Shown one piece after another: positions 13,959 to 24,554 of a stretch of DNA of 64,000 nucleotides; the first letter of the stretch is position 1, and each line of letters starts with the position of its first letter. Location of the stretch: assembly GCF_016545825.1 (NCBI RefSeq), contig NC_052619.1:45694127-45758126 (forward strand). The letters run 5' to 3'. The notes under the pieces are model-generated. The model worked only from the letters and a program-made list of their open reading frames with translations, searched no databases and had not been told where the DNA came from. The translations under genes were made by a program, and so were the position numbers. This DNA comes from Eucalyptus grandis. Lineage: Eukaryota; Streptophyta; Magnoliopsida; Myrtales; Myrtaceae.

Positions 13959-14790
13959 ATAAAATATATTTATCATATCCTAAATTTTATCCCTGCTCCC
14001 AAACGAAACCTAAATGTTTCTCTCATGTATGACACAGAAAAAGAAGAGCAAATTCGATGGGCGGGCCAGCCCAAATTAGTGGGAGGAACTTGGGTTGAAG
14101 CCTGAGAAGAGAAATAAGAACAAGCATGTATTGCGCTTGCATAGCATTCTCCTTTCTGCAAATCCCCACTTACAAGCGAAAAGTTCCTAAGTAGTAATAG
14201 ATGCACCTTGGTATCGACCAAAAAAAAAAAAATAGATGCACCTTGGTTTCTACTACATCAGCCACGTGATTGCCCAATGTGCAAAGATTGGTGGATTAAT
14301 TGGAGCTTCGAAGTGAAAAGAAATTTTTCATCTCACTCCAGCAAAGTTTCAGCTTCTGAAAAGTCAAGAGGTGACCATAGATAACATGCCACAGTTGAAC
14401 TGCAGAAGCAGAATGTCACCACAAAAAAGGCGCTCACGCACACACAAACTGAGAGCTTCCAGAAAATCAATTAGCTCTGAAACTGCTTTTCACCAATTAC
14501 AGTAAGGAAACATCTCTGCCTAAATAACAATTCACGCATCGAACAGAGTAAATCCCACCATGATATCGAAGTGGGAACAAAAATTACAAAAGGGGGATAA
14601 AAAAACAGCTCCAAGATTCAAGGAGTTGAAGATAGCCAGAATAGACAATGGTGAGTACAGGCTCCATGATTATCTATGCTAAAAAGAGATTGAAATACTG
14701 ACAATCAAGGAGAATGAATAACAAATCTATCATACAACACCCTAAATCACCTGTGGTTGCCGAGCCTATATTTCAGTTAGTCCACCAAAA

Positions 14791-17700
14791 TCATGCCTGC
14801 AAGAAATAACAAAGTTAAGAAAGTCACCTTTTTGCAGACGCCAACAAGAAAAGTGGGTCTTTACATTTCTTTTTCAGGAGACATATTTTGATCATCTCCC
14901 ATAGGCATACATAAACAGACATCCTAGTTTTCAGAGATTACGTAAATCATTATGAACGGAGAGTCCAGGACTGCCACTAACAAGAAAATTACATTGATAA
15001 CTTAAATCCAAATATGGTATGCCAGTACTTGGTTCAATAGCAGCAGCCTCTCTGAGAATTACAAACCTTAAACACCCCTCCTTGGACATATCCCCAGCCT
15101 TGCAGTTAATCTTTTAGCTAAGACCCAAAGAGAACGCAAACCTTTCATTCTCTTGACAATTATAATCAAAACTAATCAGACAGCTGTGAACCTTGGTCAA
15201 CTTCCATAGTGCAATGCAAAAATGTCTGTCGAGCTATGAATTTTGGTCAACATCCATACTGCAACCCAAATATGACATTTGCTTAAAGTCAATTGACTGT
15301 GAGTAATCATCATTTCAGAATTACATTACGTTATAGTAATATCATTTTATGAGTCCGAACATGGTGGTCCAATTCAAGATGCTGCAGCCACTTAAAAATC
15401 ACTTCCTTATAATCATTTAAACTGCCAATTATAATAGGATTGAGGTGGCCAAGTATAGCAAACTAGCAATGCCAACAAAAAAATTCGATGCAGTTATGAT
15501 CCTACAATGCAGGGATGAAAAAGTATCTCACTTTCCCATCAGATAATACCTTTGCATTTTGAATTAGACTTACGATCTCTAGCTACATCTCACCACTAAT
15601 GGCAAAAAGATCTGATATCATAATGACTATAGGACAGCCAAAGAATTAAAATTCATCTGGACGTCATTAATATCTATTCTCATATTAGATTTGTAACAGT
15701 GACCAGTGAGATTACAGAACTAATAAGAGCAAAATTTCCATCAATGGAATGCCATAGACTGCTACAAACACAACAAGACATTTAAACATCAAAGATTCTA
15801 GAAACAAAAGTTTGATAAGGCACGCGTGGTGATGGCAATCTACACTGTAGTTATATAGTCAACTGTAACATACCTGTTGTTTTTTCTTCTTTGGCCTTCT
15901 TTTTCTTCGAGGTTTATGGGCATCAGAATTTGAACTCAAGTTACTACTAAGACCAGTCCTTGAGTTTGAGGATCCCCTTGCATGAAAAGATCTGCTTGTG
16001 CTGTTTGATGTGTTGCTTGATGTAGACACTTCAGCTCTTCGAACAGACTGATTTGTCCTTGATGTAGAGCCAAACCTTGATTTACCATGAACAGATGCTG
16101 AAAATGACTTGTTTGATGGCCTAGGAGGAGGCATTAAAGCTTGAGCAGAAACCTGACTCTACAAAAGTAACATTAAAAGTGAAGAAAAATAAGAGCTTAC
16201 CGGCATTAGATGCATTTTTAGCTTAATTGCTCAAACATAATACCTGATTTTTTTCATCGCTTGACACACCAGATGCTGCTTTTCCTGAAGCACTAGAAGC
16301 CTGCTCCCTATATATAGACAACTTATTTTCATTGGACATTTTCAATAGGCGACTTGAGAAGAGTCATTGAGCAACTAAAAAGCTAATTAAAAACTCAAAT
16401 TCGAAAAAGAAAAATACATAAGAAAAAGTAAAACTCACATTTTGCACAACAAAGAGATCACAGCTTCAAAGGAAAGGCCCAAACCATGGGAAATAGATAT
16501 TGCTTCTTAACTACAAATTTTGCTATTCATCAATCTATTGTTTGGAAATAACTTGTCCATTTTACTACAGGTTTTCCTACATCTTAATATTACCCAAGAA
16601 ATGGCAATCAGGTCTCATCAGAAGAAAATAAAGCACATCAGACTGACGACAAACTTAAAGCTCTAAAATCCCCAAAAATAGCATGCGAGTTCATAACTAC
16701 AGTTAGTACCTCAAACTTTTATCTGTCCATTCATCATCTGCATTAGCTTCATCACTTGAACTTCCAGCAAGGAAGAAGTCATCCTCACTTAGATCCAAAA
16801 GTCCATCGTCCTCACTTCCAGTCTCTGCAAAAATTGTTCCACATATGTGCCAAAGACCAGCACAAGTGACCGAACATTAGATCATCACCCAGGACATAAA
16901 AGGATATTCTACTGGCCTACTGACAGAAAGGACAACTGGACAAGTTTTTAGATGTTAGAAAGTTAAGATTTATACTTCTTCTACAGAAAATCATTACTTT
17001 GGACATCTTGTTGCTCGAGTTCTTCGCAGAACAAACATTGGTTCATTGAGTTAGTAAACAAACCCATGCCTAATATATATGGAACAACTGAGTGAAACTG
17101 GAAAACAAAGATATTTAAAGTAATTACTGTATACAAGAATTAGAGATTGAACGGCTTCCAGATACAGGGAAAAGTCTTCAGCTCAATGAATGGAGACATA
17201 CCTATTATGGACTTTATGATCACATATAATTTTCAACGTCTAGTAGATGATGACCAACCTAAAAGTTTATTAAGCGAAAGAAATGACCAAAACAGCTTTA
17301 CCTTCCAAATCTTTCCCACTGGCTGCAGCAGCAATTAAGTTAGCTTTTATCTGCTTACGCAATCCATTTCTCCTATCAACCATGTCTGACTCATCACCTC
17401 CAGAGAATAAAGATACATACTTCTCTGTCTTGGGAAAGAACTGCATATAAAATAAGAAGGGTAAAAATCAAGGAGTTTTGTCTTTAGAGCTACAAAAAAA
17501 ACAAAAAAAAAAAACAAAAAAAAAAAAAAAAAAAACAAATGCCACCCAGCATCAAACTTAAGAAAAGAAACATACACTTCCACTGCATCATCACAACTCA
17601 CCCTGACATATTCCAGATCTTCTTTCAATTTAGATAGCTGTTCAGCAATTGCAGCATCTTGTTCTGGACCAGATGAAGTGCGTTGCATTTTCTCTAACCG

Positions 17701-18935
17701 TCTTACTCTTCTTTCTATCTTTCTTCTCTCTGTTCAATGAAAGATTAAACTTGATTAGCCAATAAAAAAGATGAGAATATTCAGAAGAAACATTGTGTGA
17801 GCATGTGAACTAGTACATATGAAGTGCAGACTAACCAAAAAATTTAATCTTTCTATCTCGTAGGAATATCTTTTTCTCAACAGCTAGACGAGAATGAATT
17901 TCCTGCTGTTTCTTGAGTCCTTCTAACTTCTTTTCCTGTGCCTCTCTCACTTCAGGAGGAAGATCCTTTGTAAATAAGAACCATAACGTCAATATCATCA
18001 TGCAATTCCAATACATTTTGATAAAGCATCAAAACATAAAAAGGAATAAACAGAAAATAGGTCACTGAACAGTTCTGATGCAAGAATACAGAAATGACAA
18101 GGTCTAAACAAGTAGGTAGAACAGGCAATGACCCCTTTTTGGCAGAACTGGCAGCTTGATTTTTTTTTTGGGACAGAAATAGGACAATCTTCTTTAACAA
18201 CTGTCAATTTCTAGCAAAGTAGTAATGGAGTGAAAAGAATACAGGGAAGGAAATTCTAAAGACTCTTGAATGGGCTAAGTTGCTGAGATGTCGGTTTTTA
18301 TCTTAATCACAAGAGCGCCCTTACAAATGGCCTAGTGCAAGACATATTGGAATCCTAGTCCTACAATTTCTCCTAACATTAAAATGACACTTAACACTGA
18401 AAGTAACATCACAAGATGAGGCACTCAAATGACAGTCATCACAACAGAAGCTGGATGAGTAAACCAAATAGATGTGCATGAAGGACGTCTCTTCAAACAT
18501 TTCAAAGGCACACCCTTGTTAAATCATAAGTTCCTAACGACCGTCAGGGACAACATTCCTCCAATTCACAAGTAGGAGACTTTGCCAATTGCCATGGAGC
18601 TCATTGATAATCTTCCCCGCGTTATGCTACCTAAGTTTTAATCAGATGAACTATCATTCTCACGGAAGTGCCAGACAAAATACTTTAGCCGGTCAAATCG
18701 ACCTAATATTTCCTAATTCTCCGAAGCGCTGCTTCTTGCGGGGCTTCATGCCCGAAGGAAATGGGTTCTAGCCGAACACTCGAGCGAACCCAGACTCCGA
18801 AAGTTCTATCCATTTTCACTCGAAACAAGCAACAGCAACACGCATCCATCCGAACCCGGAAATTCGCTCCGTACAATCAGCTAAAAACATCGACTTTGAT
18901 CAATCACCGAATAGCCAGACAACCTACACAATCAG

Positions 18936-18968
<33 letters not shown>

Positions 18969-19289
18969 CAGGCTATTCCATCTAAAGTATAAATTTCATG
19001 ATACGAAACAAACCCCCCCAGAAAATCCGACTCCAATCCAATCCGCACGAGCAAGAACCCTAGCTCGAAAGTCCAGCTACCATCGGACGAGCGCGCGAGA
19101 GGGCTCGAAGGGGAAAAGCGAGCGTCCAATCGGTGAACGAGCACGCGAGAGTACCTTGCGAAGCATCCGCTCGACGCTGCGAATCTGGTTCTTGAGCGAG
19201 ACGGCCTTCGGCTTCTTCTCCACCCCCGGCGCCTTCGACCGGCGGCCGGCGGGCTTGACCCGCCGCTTGCCGTATCCGCCGTGCGCCAT
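14791..19289 (-). CDS. EFG1: rRNA-processing protein EFG1 homologue
   Basis: A nucleolar factor of 18S rRNA maturation by homology to yeast EFG1 and its plant counterparts. Eight exons fit on the minus strand: 19155-19289, 17836-17965, 17602-17729, 17302-17440, 16710-16824, 16244-16307, 15874-16158 and 14791-14796, all with GT-AG borders and matching phases, giving about 333 residues. The N-terminus is MAHGGYGKRRVK. The conserved core runs from KAVSLKNQIRSVERMLRK through DLPPEVREAQEKKLEGLKKQ and KIFLRDRKIKFF to KLKEDLEYVR and FFPKTEKYVSLFSGG. An acidic region (TGSEDDGLLDLSEDDFF) follows, then a basic tail (HKPRRKRRPKKKKQQ), as expected for a nucleolar protein. The last exon would add only Ala and a stop; reading through the exon-7 donor instead gives VCYS and a stop at 15859. 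Intron 1 holds a 32-nt poly-A. No defect is seen. Confidence 0.92.
18936..18967. repeat. Poly-A tract in intron 1 of the EFG1-like gene
   Basis: A run of about 32 A on the plus strand (T on the gene strand), inside the first intron. It could help branch-site or acceptor recognition or simply be a replication-slippage product. I saw no retroposon body next to it. Confidence 0.85.
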
Positions 19290-19365
19290 CGATTATCCGA
19301 TTGCGCTGAGAGAAAAAGAGAGAAGGAGGGAGAGAGCGATGCTTATGTACGCACGGCGTTACCTC

Positions 19366-19516
19366 TGGGCCTGTAGCCCGAAAGATCCGGATCCGGGTCC
19401 GACCCAGTCAGGTCGTTCGGGTTTTCGGGTGCGATCCTAGACCCATGTTCCCCTCCTTCGGGCCTGCTCTTCAAATCTTTTCGGCGGGCCGGGCTCGGTT
19501 TCGGGCTCGAGGCCCA
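19366..19516 (-). promoter_or_regulatory. Site II-type motifs upstream of the EFG1-like gene
   Basis: TGGGCC at 19366-19371 and GGCCCA at 19511-19516 match the site II (TGGGCY) elements that TCP factors bind in promoters of plant ribosome-biogenesis genes. A partial telo-box, AACCCTAG, lies in intron 1 near 19056. Motif presence is seen; function is inferred from the gene class. The region is GC-rich and shared with spacer repeats elsewhere in the window, so chance occurrence is possible. Confidence 0.35.
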
Positions 19517-20140
19517 AAAACAATGAAAGGCCGGGACGGAAGTGAGGGTAAATGAAAAGTCTTTAGGATCGGAAAATAAATTTATTCATAAATAAACCAT
19601 GCAAAAAAAGGGCATTTCTCGATTTAGAAGAGAGAGATTTTAATTTAAAAATATTATTAATAAATAAACCGTGCAAGAAAAGGGTGTTTCTTAAAGAGAA
19701 ATGGAGAGATATTTAATTTAATTCTTTTTTTTTGTGGAACCATGGTTAGTTAATTTTACCAACTTTCTATTCGACATATTTTCCTTAAATTGCTTGGTCA
19801 GGCGTCATTCTCCAATTAATGGTTATTTATCGAAATACATGATTATTATTATTATTATTATTATTATTTTGGAAGATAGAGATGAGAGGTACAATTTCCA
19901 TGAAAATAACATCTTCTTAATCGAACCAAATTGATAATAAATAAAGGGTATTCGTTCAATTAGAGTTGCGAATATCGATTTGCTTTAAGTTTGATTTCTA
20001 AAAAAAAAAACAAAAAAATTGGACCAAAAGTACTGGTTTGTATTTAAACTACACCACAAACCAAATTAAATCAAGCCGTGCTCATATATTTCCTTAATTT
20101 ATGAGCAAGTAGATACTATCTAATAGCATTCTTTATAGCT
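19380..20140. repeat. Spacer repeat unit 1 (3' flank of LYK4-like pseudogene)
   Basis: Non-coding sequence whose phrases recur at 31570-31980, 57840-58370 and 61500-61760. Shared pieces include CGATCCTAGACCCAT, GGCTCGAGGCC, TAATTTTACCAACTT and GGCTATTTATCGAAT. It also holds an imperfect internal duplication near 19565-19700 (two AATAAATAAACC..TGCAA segments) and an (ATT)n run at about 19842-19867. Confidence 0.65.
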
Positions 20141-20143
20141 CAT

Positions 20144-20700
20144 TTACTTAAATTGATTATCCACATTGTAATATAAGCAAGTAGATCTTGCCAAAACTTG
20201 AGCATCAGTTGATAATCCATCCTCTGAGATATCAAAGATGTCATCGCTCTTGGGCAAGGCGTACACTATGTCCACCATTCTCAGCCTCTTTGACGGGTCC
20301 CAATTCAAGCACGAGATTGCAATGCTCTCCACCGAGCACGACAAGCCCGCCACCAGGCCCTTGTCCATCCATCCCCTCAGCCTCTCGGCCGTCCCGATCT
20401 CCTCGCTACCACTGCTTCCGCCAAAGGCCTCGATCACGCTGCCCCACACCACTCTGCCTTCCCTGTCCTCCCTCCCAAGACCAGCTCCAGCAAGACCTCG
20501 AACTAGAACACATCAATCCTCCTGGACACGAAACAAGTAGGACAAGTTGTCCAGGGCGAGGTAGCAGCCTTTGGGTTGGGCGCCCATGAGCGCATGGTGA
20601 CAGCGCTGCAGCCCAACTTCGCCAGGCCGACATTGGGGATATTGGTCCGCATGTTTGAGTCCAGCAAGCTATCGCTTCTCTTGATGTCCTTGTAGGCTAT
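20144..20700 (-). pseudogene. LysM receptor-like kinase 4 (LYK4-like) kinase fragment
   Basis: The minus strand encodes the end of a LYK4-type kinase domain. Reading order: KDIK.SDSLLDSNMR, GLAKLGC, then a frame break and loss of the APE region, then GWMDKGLVAGLSCSVE, SCLNWDPSKRLRMVDIVYAL and the LYK4-like tail DDIFDISEDGLS. The LysM domains, transmembrane segment and most of the kinase N-lobe are absent. LYK4/5 proteins are chitin co-receptors and are naturally weak or inactive kinases, but this copy is a frameshifted fragment. Its 5' edge (near 20697) is the same as that of the copy at 58380-58935. Confidence 0.8.
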
Positions 20701-21008
20701 TAGAATATTAAAATATTAATAATGTCTTCATATAACAGCTTGAGTATATAAAAGAGAAATGATTACTTTATAATTTTTAATCTGCTACGAGAACAATAGT
20801 TTATTCTAAACCACAAAAAATTAAATAAAAAATAATTATAAATTTTTATAAGAACTATTCCTTCAAAATTTGTTGCTTATAAAAATTATTATTCTCATAA
20901 TACTCCAAAAAATATTATACTAGTAAAGCCCTATTTAGAATAATTAGCAATGCTTTTACAAAATCTTACATAAATCAAAGCTACCCGAGCTCAAATCAAG
21001 CCCCTATT
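20701..21008. other. AT-rich spacer
   Basis: Non-coding AT-rich sequence between the LYK4-like fragment and the Mutator-like element. Its first part (around TAAAATATTAATAATGTC) matches the sequence following the second LYK4-like fragment near 58930. Nothing else is recognised. Confidence 0.6.
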
Positions 21009-21446
21009 AGGGGTGTGCAATCGGACCGGGTATACCCGGGAATTGGATTGGTCCACCCGAAAAACAGGGTCGGGAACCGGTTCCCAAAACTCAGAATCGA
21101 TCTAAACCGGTCTAGGAACCAAGTTCGATTGATTACCCACTCAGAAACTGGTTCTTGGACCAATTTTGGAACCAATTTTGGAACCGGTTTTGGAACTAGT
21201 TTTGTAAGTATAGGTCCAAAACCCTATTTTTCCCCTATGCACGGCACTCCTCCTTCGTCGTTCCTCTTCCTCACTTGCTTCCCTCCCTCATCGACTCCCT
21301 CTCGCATCGTCCGACGAACGGATGGTGTTCGTCACCACCAAATTCTTATGTATCATGTGGATTGGTTCGTCTAATTTCTCTTTTGTAGGAGGAGTTATGA
21401 TTCCATAAATGAGTAGCTTCATGTAACAGTTGTAGGAATAAAATTT

Positions 21447-22350
21447 AGGGGTGTCAACGATTCGGTTCGATTTGGTTTTTTTGAAAAATTGAACCGAACC
21501 AAACCGTTAAAAAAATCTTCCGAACTAAACCGAATGAGACCTGAACCGAATACAAACCGAACCGAAATTTTAGTTCGATTCGATTCGGTTTTTTGGTTTT
21601 TAGCTTTTGGTTTTCGGTTTTTTTTTTTTTCGTTTTTTTTTTCCATCTCCATTGCAACTCCCTGAACCTTCCTCTCTCTCCTTTCCATCTCGATCTCAAT
21701 CTTGACCCGTCTTTGCATGGTAGTGGGATTCCTGGTGAATGAGATATCCAAATTCTGCCTCGGGAAGCCCGTGCTGAGGTGCCTCTCCGCCGCCTCTGCA
21801 GCCATCGGTGATGCCCTCTCCGCCCTACAGAGGTTCGGCGGCACCACCATCGGCCTGTGGAGCTGCTACGACGATGACGACGGCGTCGACGATGGCACCC
21901 CCTCCTCGCCGGGTGAGGCCGGCCGCTGCGTGTGCGTGGGGAAGGTGTGCACGGTGGACATCGTCTGTTTCTTGTGCAGGGAGGAGAACCTCGCCAATTT
22001 GGTTGCCGCACTCCGATCTAAGGTCGCGGCCTCGTCAAGCACCTAGAGCTTCATGCCAGGTTCGTATATGTCAGAGATGATTCATGGTGGTTCATTTGAG
22101 ATTTCGCCGGTGCGATCTGCGTGTTTCGACACTTTTGTCTTCGAAAGCTTCCATGGCGTCACCAAGTTCATCTCTTTTTCTAGGTGTAATGTAGTCAAAG
22201 CAGGAGAGGACAAATTTTATCGATTTGTGGTTTGGTTCGGTTCAATTAACCGATAAAAATCAAACCAATAAAAACATATTGGTTTTAATGAGAAGCGAAC
22301 CGAACCCGAAAAAACCGAATTTTCAGTTTGGTTTAGTTCCCGACATCCCT
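21447..22350 (+). mobile_element. Pack-MULE-like element (inner) carrying a host gene fragment
   Basis: The element starts AGGGGTGTCAACGATTCGG and ends GTTCCCGACATCCCT. Both flanks are rich in TTCGGTT/AACCGAA words arranged as inverted subterminal repeats. The flanking 10-mers AATAAAATTT (21437-21446) and AATAAGATTA (22351-22360) agree at 8 of 10 positions and could be an old target-site duplication. The centre (about 21660-22200) is abruptly GC-rich and coding-like, which is the hallmark of Pack-MULE transduplication. No transposase is present. Confidence 0.55.
21717..22046 (+). pseudogene. Captured fragment of a CBSX5-like CBS-domain protein gene
   Basis: From the ATG at 21717 the plus strand reads about 109 codons. 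It contains VNEISKFCLGKPVLRCLS, IGDALSALQRF, IGLWSC and CVGKVCTVDIVCFL, the order seen at the N-terminus of plant CBS-domain protein CBSX5 (ISDLCLGKPPLRCLS, AIAALK, VW.C, GK..M.DVICHL). The frame stops soon after SKVAASSST, so only the first CBS half-domain is present. The fragment sits inside the Pack-MULE-like element and is in sense orientation. I recognise the family from memory; an alignment is needed for certainty. It is unlikely to give a functional CBS protein. Confidence 0.6.
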
Positions 22351-22739
22351 AATAAGATTAGTATTAGACCGATATTTATTGCTAATTCTTTGCCTTTTGA
22401 TTTTATTTATTATAATTAGCTTTGTGAATCCTTAATTTTTCATTTAGTCAAAAGGTTCATACATTTATTTATTATAAGTGCCTAATGTTTCAATACAAAT
22501 TATAAGGATTACGTTATTTTCTTACATATTAATATAAAATTCGAAATCGTATAGAATATTGGGAGATTACAAAATAAATTTCAGTAGAAACAGGTTGACT
22601 TTGAAACCGGACTGGAAAAACAAGGTGGTTTGGATACGGGGCCCAATCTGAATAGGATCAGTACGGGATTCGAAAAAAGGGAACCGATTATAACGGGGTT
22701 TGTTACACTTCCAGGTCTAGACCCTACCCGATCACCCCT

Positions 22740-23049
22740 AGCCCCTACTGATGTGGAGGTGCTCCTTGTGCGCTATTGCTCACATCACTTGAAGCTTGTG
22801 CGCTGTGCGCTATTGCTGACATCACTCGAAGCTTCAGGTGATGTCAATTTGTCTCTCGTAAGCTTCAAGCAACATCCTGTTGTCCTGTACGAAAAAAACA
22901 AAACAAAAAAAAAAATCCTGTTATCGTGTGAGGAATCGATTATTTAAATCCCTCAACGCTGTCTCCTTCCTTAGCTCTCTCTCTCTCTCTCTCTCTCTCT
23001 CCGCAGATTGTTGTTTCAGACCCCCGCCGAAAAACCCGAAGAGATAAAA
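22740..23049. other. Leader region of SAHH-like copy A
   Basis: Contains repeated GAAGCTT and GCGCTATTGCT words (22,760-22,870), an A-rich patch and the CT tract. From about 23002 it aligns with the 5' leader of copy B (from about 40341), including the shared CGAAAAACCCGAAGA just before the ATG. Confidence 0.5.
22939..23001 (+). promoter_or_regulatory. Putative core promoter of SAHH-like copy A
   Basis: GATTATTTAAATCCCTCAAC followed by a (CT)n tract just before the start codon. The truncated SAHH copy near 37610-37650 has nearly the same arrangement (TATTTAAATTCCTCAAC then CT repeats). Copy B has a different upstream sequence with TATTTATA at about 40278-40285. Confidence 0.4.
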
Positions 23050-24554
23050 ATGGCGTTGCCAGTGGAGAGAACCACATGCAGCTGCCAGAACAAGGTCAAG
23101 GACATGTCGCAGGCCGACTTCGGCCGCCACGAGATCGAGCTCGTGGAGGTCCAAATGCTGGCGCTCATGTCCTGCCGCTCCGTGTTCGGCCCCTTGCAGC
23201 CCCTCCAGGGTGCGAGGATCACCGGCTCCCTCCACATGACCTCCCAGACCGCCGTCCTCATTGAGACCCTCACCGCCCTCGGTGCCGAGGTCCGCTGGTG
23301 CTCGTGCAACATCTTCTCCACCCAGGACCACGCGGCGGCAGCCATCGCTCGTGACTCCGCTGCCGTCTTTGCCTGGAAGGGTGAGACCCTGCAGGGGTAC
23401 TGGTGGTGCATCGAGCGGGCCCTTGACTGGGGCTCCGGCGGCGGCCCCGACCTGATCATCAGCGATGGGGGCGACGCTATCCTCCTTATCCACGTGGGCG
23501 TCAAGGCGGAGGAGGCCTACGAGAACACCGGGAGTCTCCCCGACCCAGCGTCCACCGAAAGCCCGGAGTTGCAGATCGTGCTGACCATAATCAGGGACGG
23601 GTTGGAGACCGATCCGAAGAGGTACCACAAGATGAAGGAGAGACTCGTCGGAGTCTCCGAGGCCACCGCCACTGCTGTCGAGAGGTTGTACCGGATGCAG
23701 GCCAATGGGACTCTCTTATTCCCCGTTATTAATGTCAGAGACACTGTCGCCAAGGCCAAGGTACTAGTAAAGAATCTAGTCATTCCACTCTTATGATCGA
23801 GAGTAGATTCACGAGTAGCTCCATTTAATCCCTTCTTGGAATGCAGTGCTCTTGCATGAAACAGTTTCAAAACTTGTGCGGTTGCCGCCCCTCTGGGCCT
23901 GACGGTCTACTGATGGCCACCGACGTCGAGATCGCTGGGAAAGTTGCTGTGGTCTGTGGATACGGAGACGTGGGCAAGGACTGCGCCACTGCCCTCAGGA
24001 AGTCCGGTGCTTGTGTCATCGTGACCGAGATCGATCCCATCCGGGCTCTCCAAGCTCTCATGGAAGGCATCCCGGTCCTAACCCTCGAGGATGTTGTCTC
24101 CGAGGCCGACATCTTTGCTGTCACTGCCGGCGGCAGCAAGGGCATCATCACGGTCGACCACATGAGGAAGATGAAGAACAACGCCATCATCTGCAACATC
24201 GGTCCCTTCAATAACGCTATTGACATGTCCGGCCTCGAGACCTTCCCAGGCGTGAAGCGCGTCACCTTCAATCCTCAGACGGACAGGTGGGTCTTCCCCG
24301 ACACCGAGTCGGGCGTCATTGTCTTGGCGGAGGGACGCCTCGTGAACTTGGGCCACCCTAGCTCGGTGATTTCCTCCTGCACCTTCACGAACCAGGTAAT
24401 GGCGCAGCTGGAGCTGTGGGTGGAAAGGGACACCGGCAAGTATGAGAAGAAGGTCTACGCCATGCCCAAGCACCTGGACGAGAAGGTGGCCAGTCTTCAC
24501 CTCGCCAAGCTCGGCGGTAAGCTCACCAAGCTTAGCAAGGAGCATGCCGACTAG
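23050..24554 (+). CDS. S-adenosylhomocysteinase-like protein, copy A (active-site residues lost)
   Basis: Homologue of the methyl-cycle enzyme that hydrolyses S-adenosylhomocysteine to adenosine and homocysteine. Exons 23050-23760 and 23865-24554 with one phase-0 GT-AG intron at the position known for plant SAHH genes give about 466 residues (485 is usual). Family landmarks are plain: [26 protein letters not shown], the NAD site GYGDVGKD and [20 protein letters not shown]. By human numbering, Glu156 is Ala ([10 protein letters not shown] for GVSEETTTGV), Asp190 is Gln (KFQNLCGC for KFDNLYGC), His301 is Pro (NIGPFNN for NIGHFD) and Asn181 is Arg. His55, Asp131, Lys186 and His353 remain. A stop after KEHAD removes the usual C-terminal tail with its NAD-contacting Lys and Tyr, and a few residues before HPSS are missing. 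Catalysis is therefore doubtful. It could be a pseudoenzyme or a young pseudogene. Confidence 0.85.

Larger units (their letters stand above)
7151..14550. other. AT-rich intergenic stretch
   Basis: No gene is recognised. Open frames are short and AT-driven. The stretch contains ATGG tetranucleotide repeats near 7720-7780, a pair of direct duplicated segments (9756-10700 and 11734-13140) and a MITE-like element at 13449-13958, each listed separately. The last few hundred bases before 14791 probably include the 3' untranslated region of the EFG1-like gene on the minus strand. Confidence 0.6.
21009..22739. mobile_element. Mutator-like non-autonomous element (outer)
   Basis: The element opens AGGGGTGTGCAATCGGAC and closes CCCGATCACCCCT, short imperfect terminal inverted repeats. 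It is flanked by AGCCCCTATT (20999-21008) and AGCCCCTACT (22740-22749), a 10-bp duplication with one mismatch, which fits the 9-11 bp duplication of Mutator-like elements. It encodes no transposase. Its sequence is full of GGTTCC/GGAACC words. A second element is inserted in it (21447-22350). Related sequences lie at 56831-57705 and in about 36480-37327. Family assignment rests on the duplication length and ends only. Confidence 0.6.

Noticed and set aside
20188..20589. Plus-strand open frames of 100-133 codons rich in Pro and Ser
   Set aside because: Shadow of the LYK4-like kinase fragment on the minus strand; the composition reflects its codon use. The same applies at 58497-58780 and 62922-63256.
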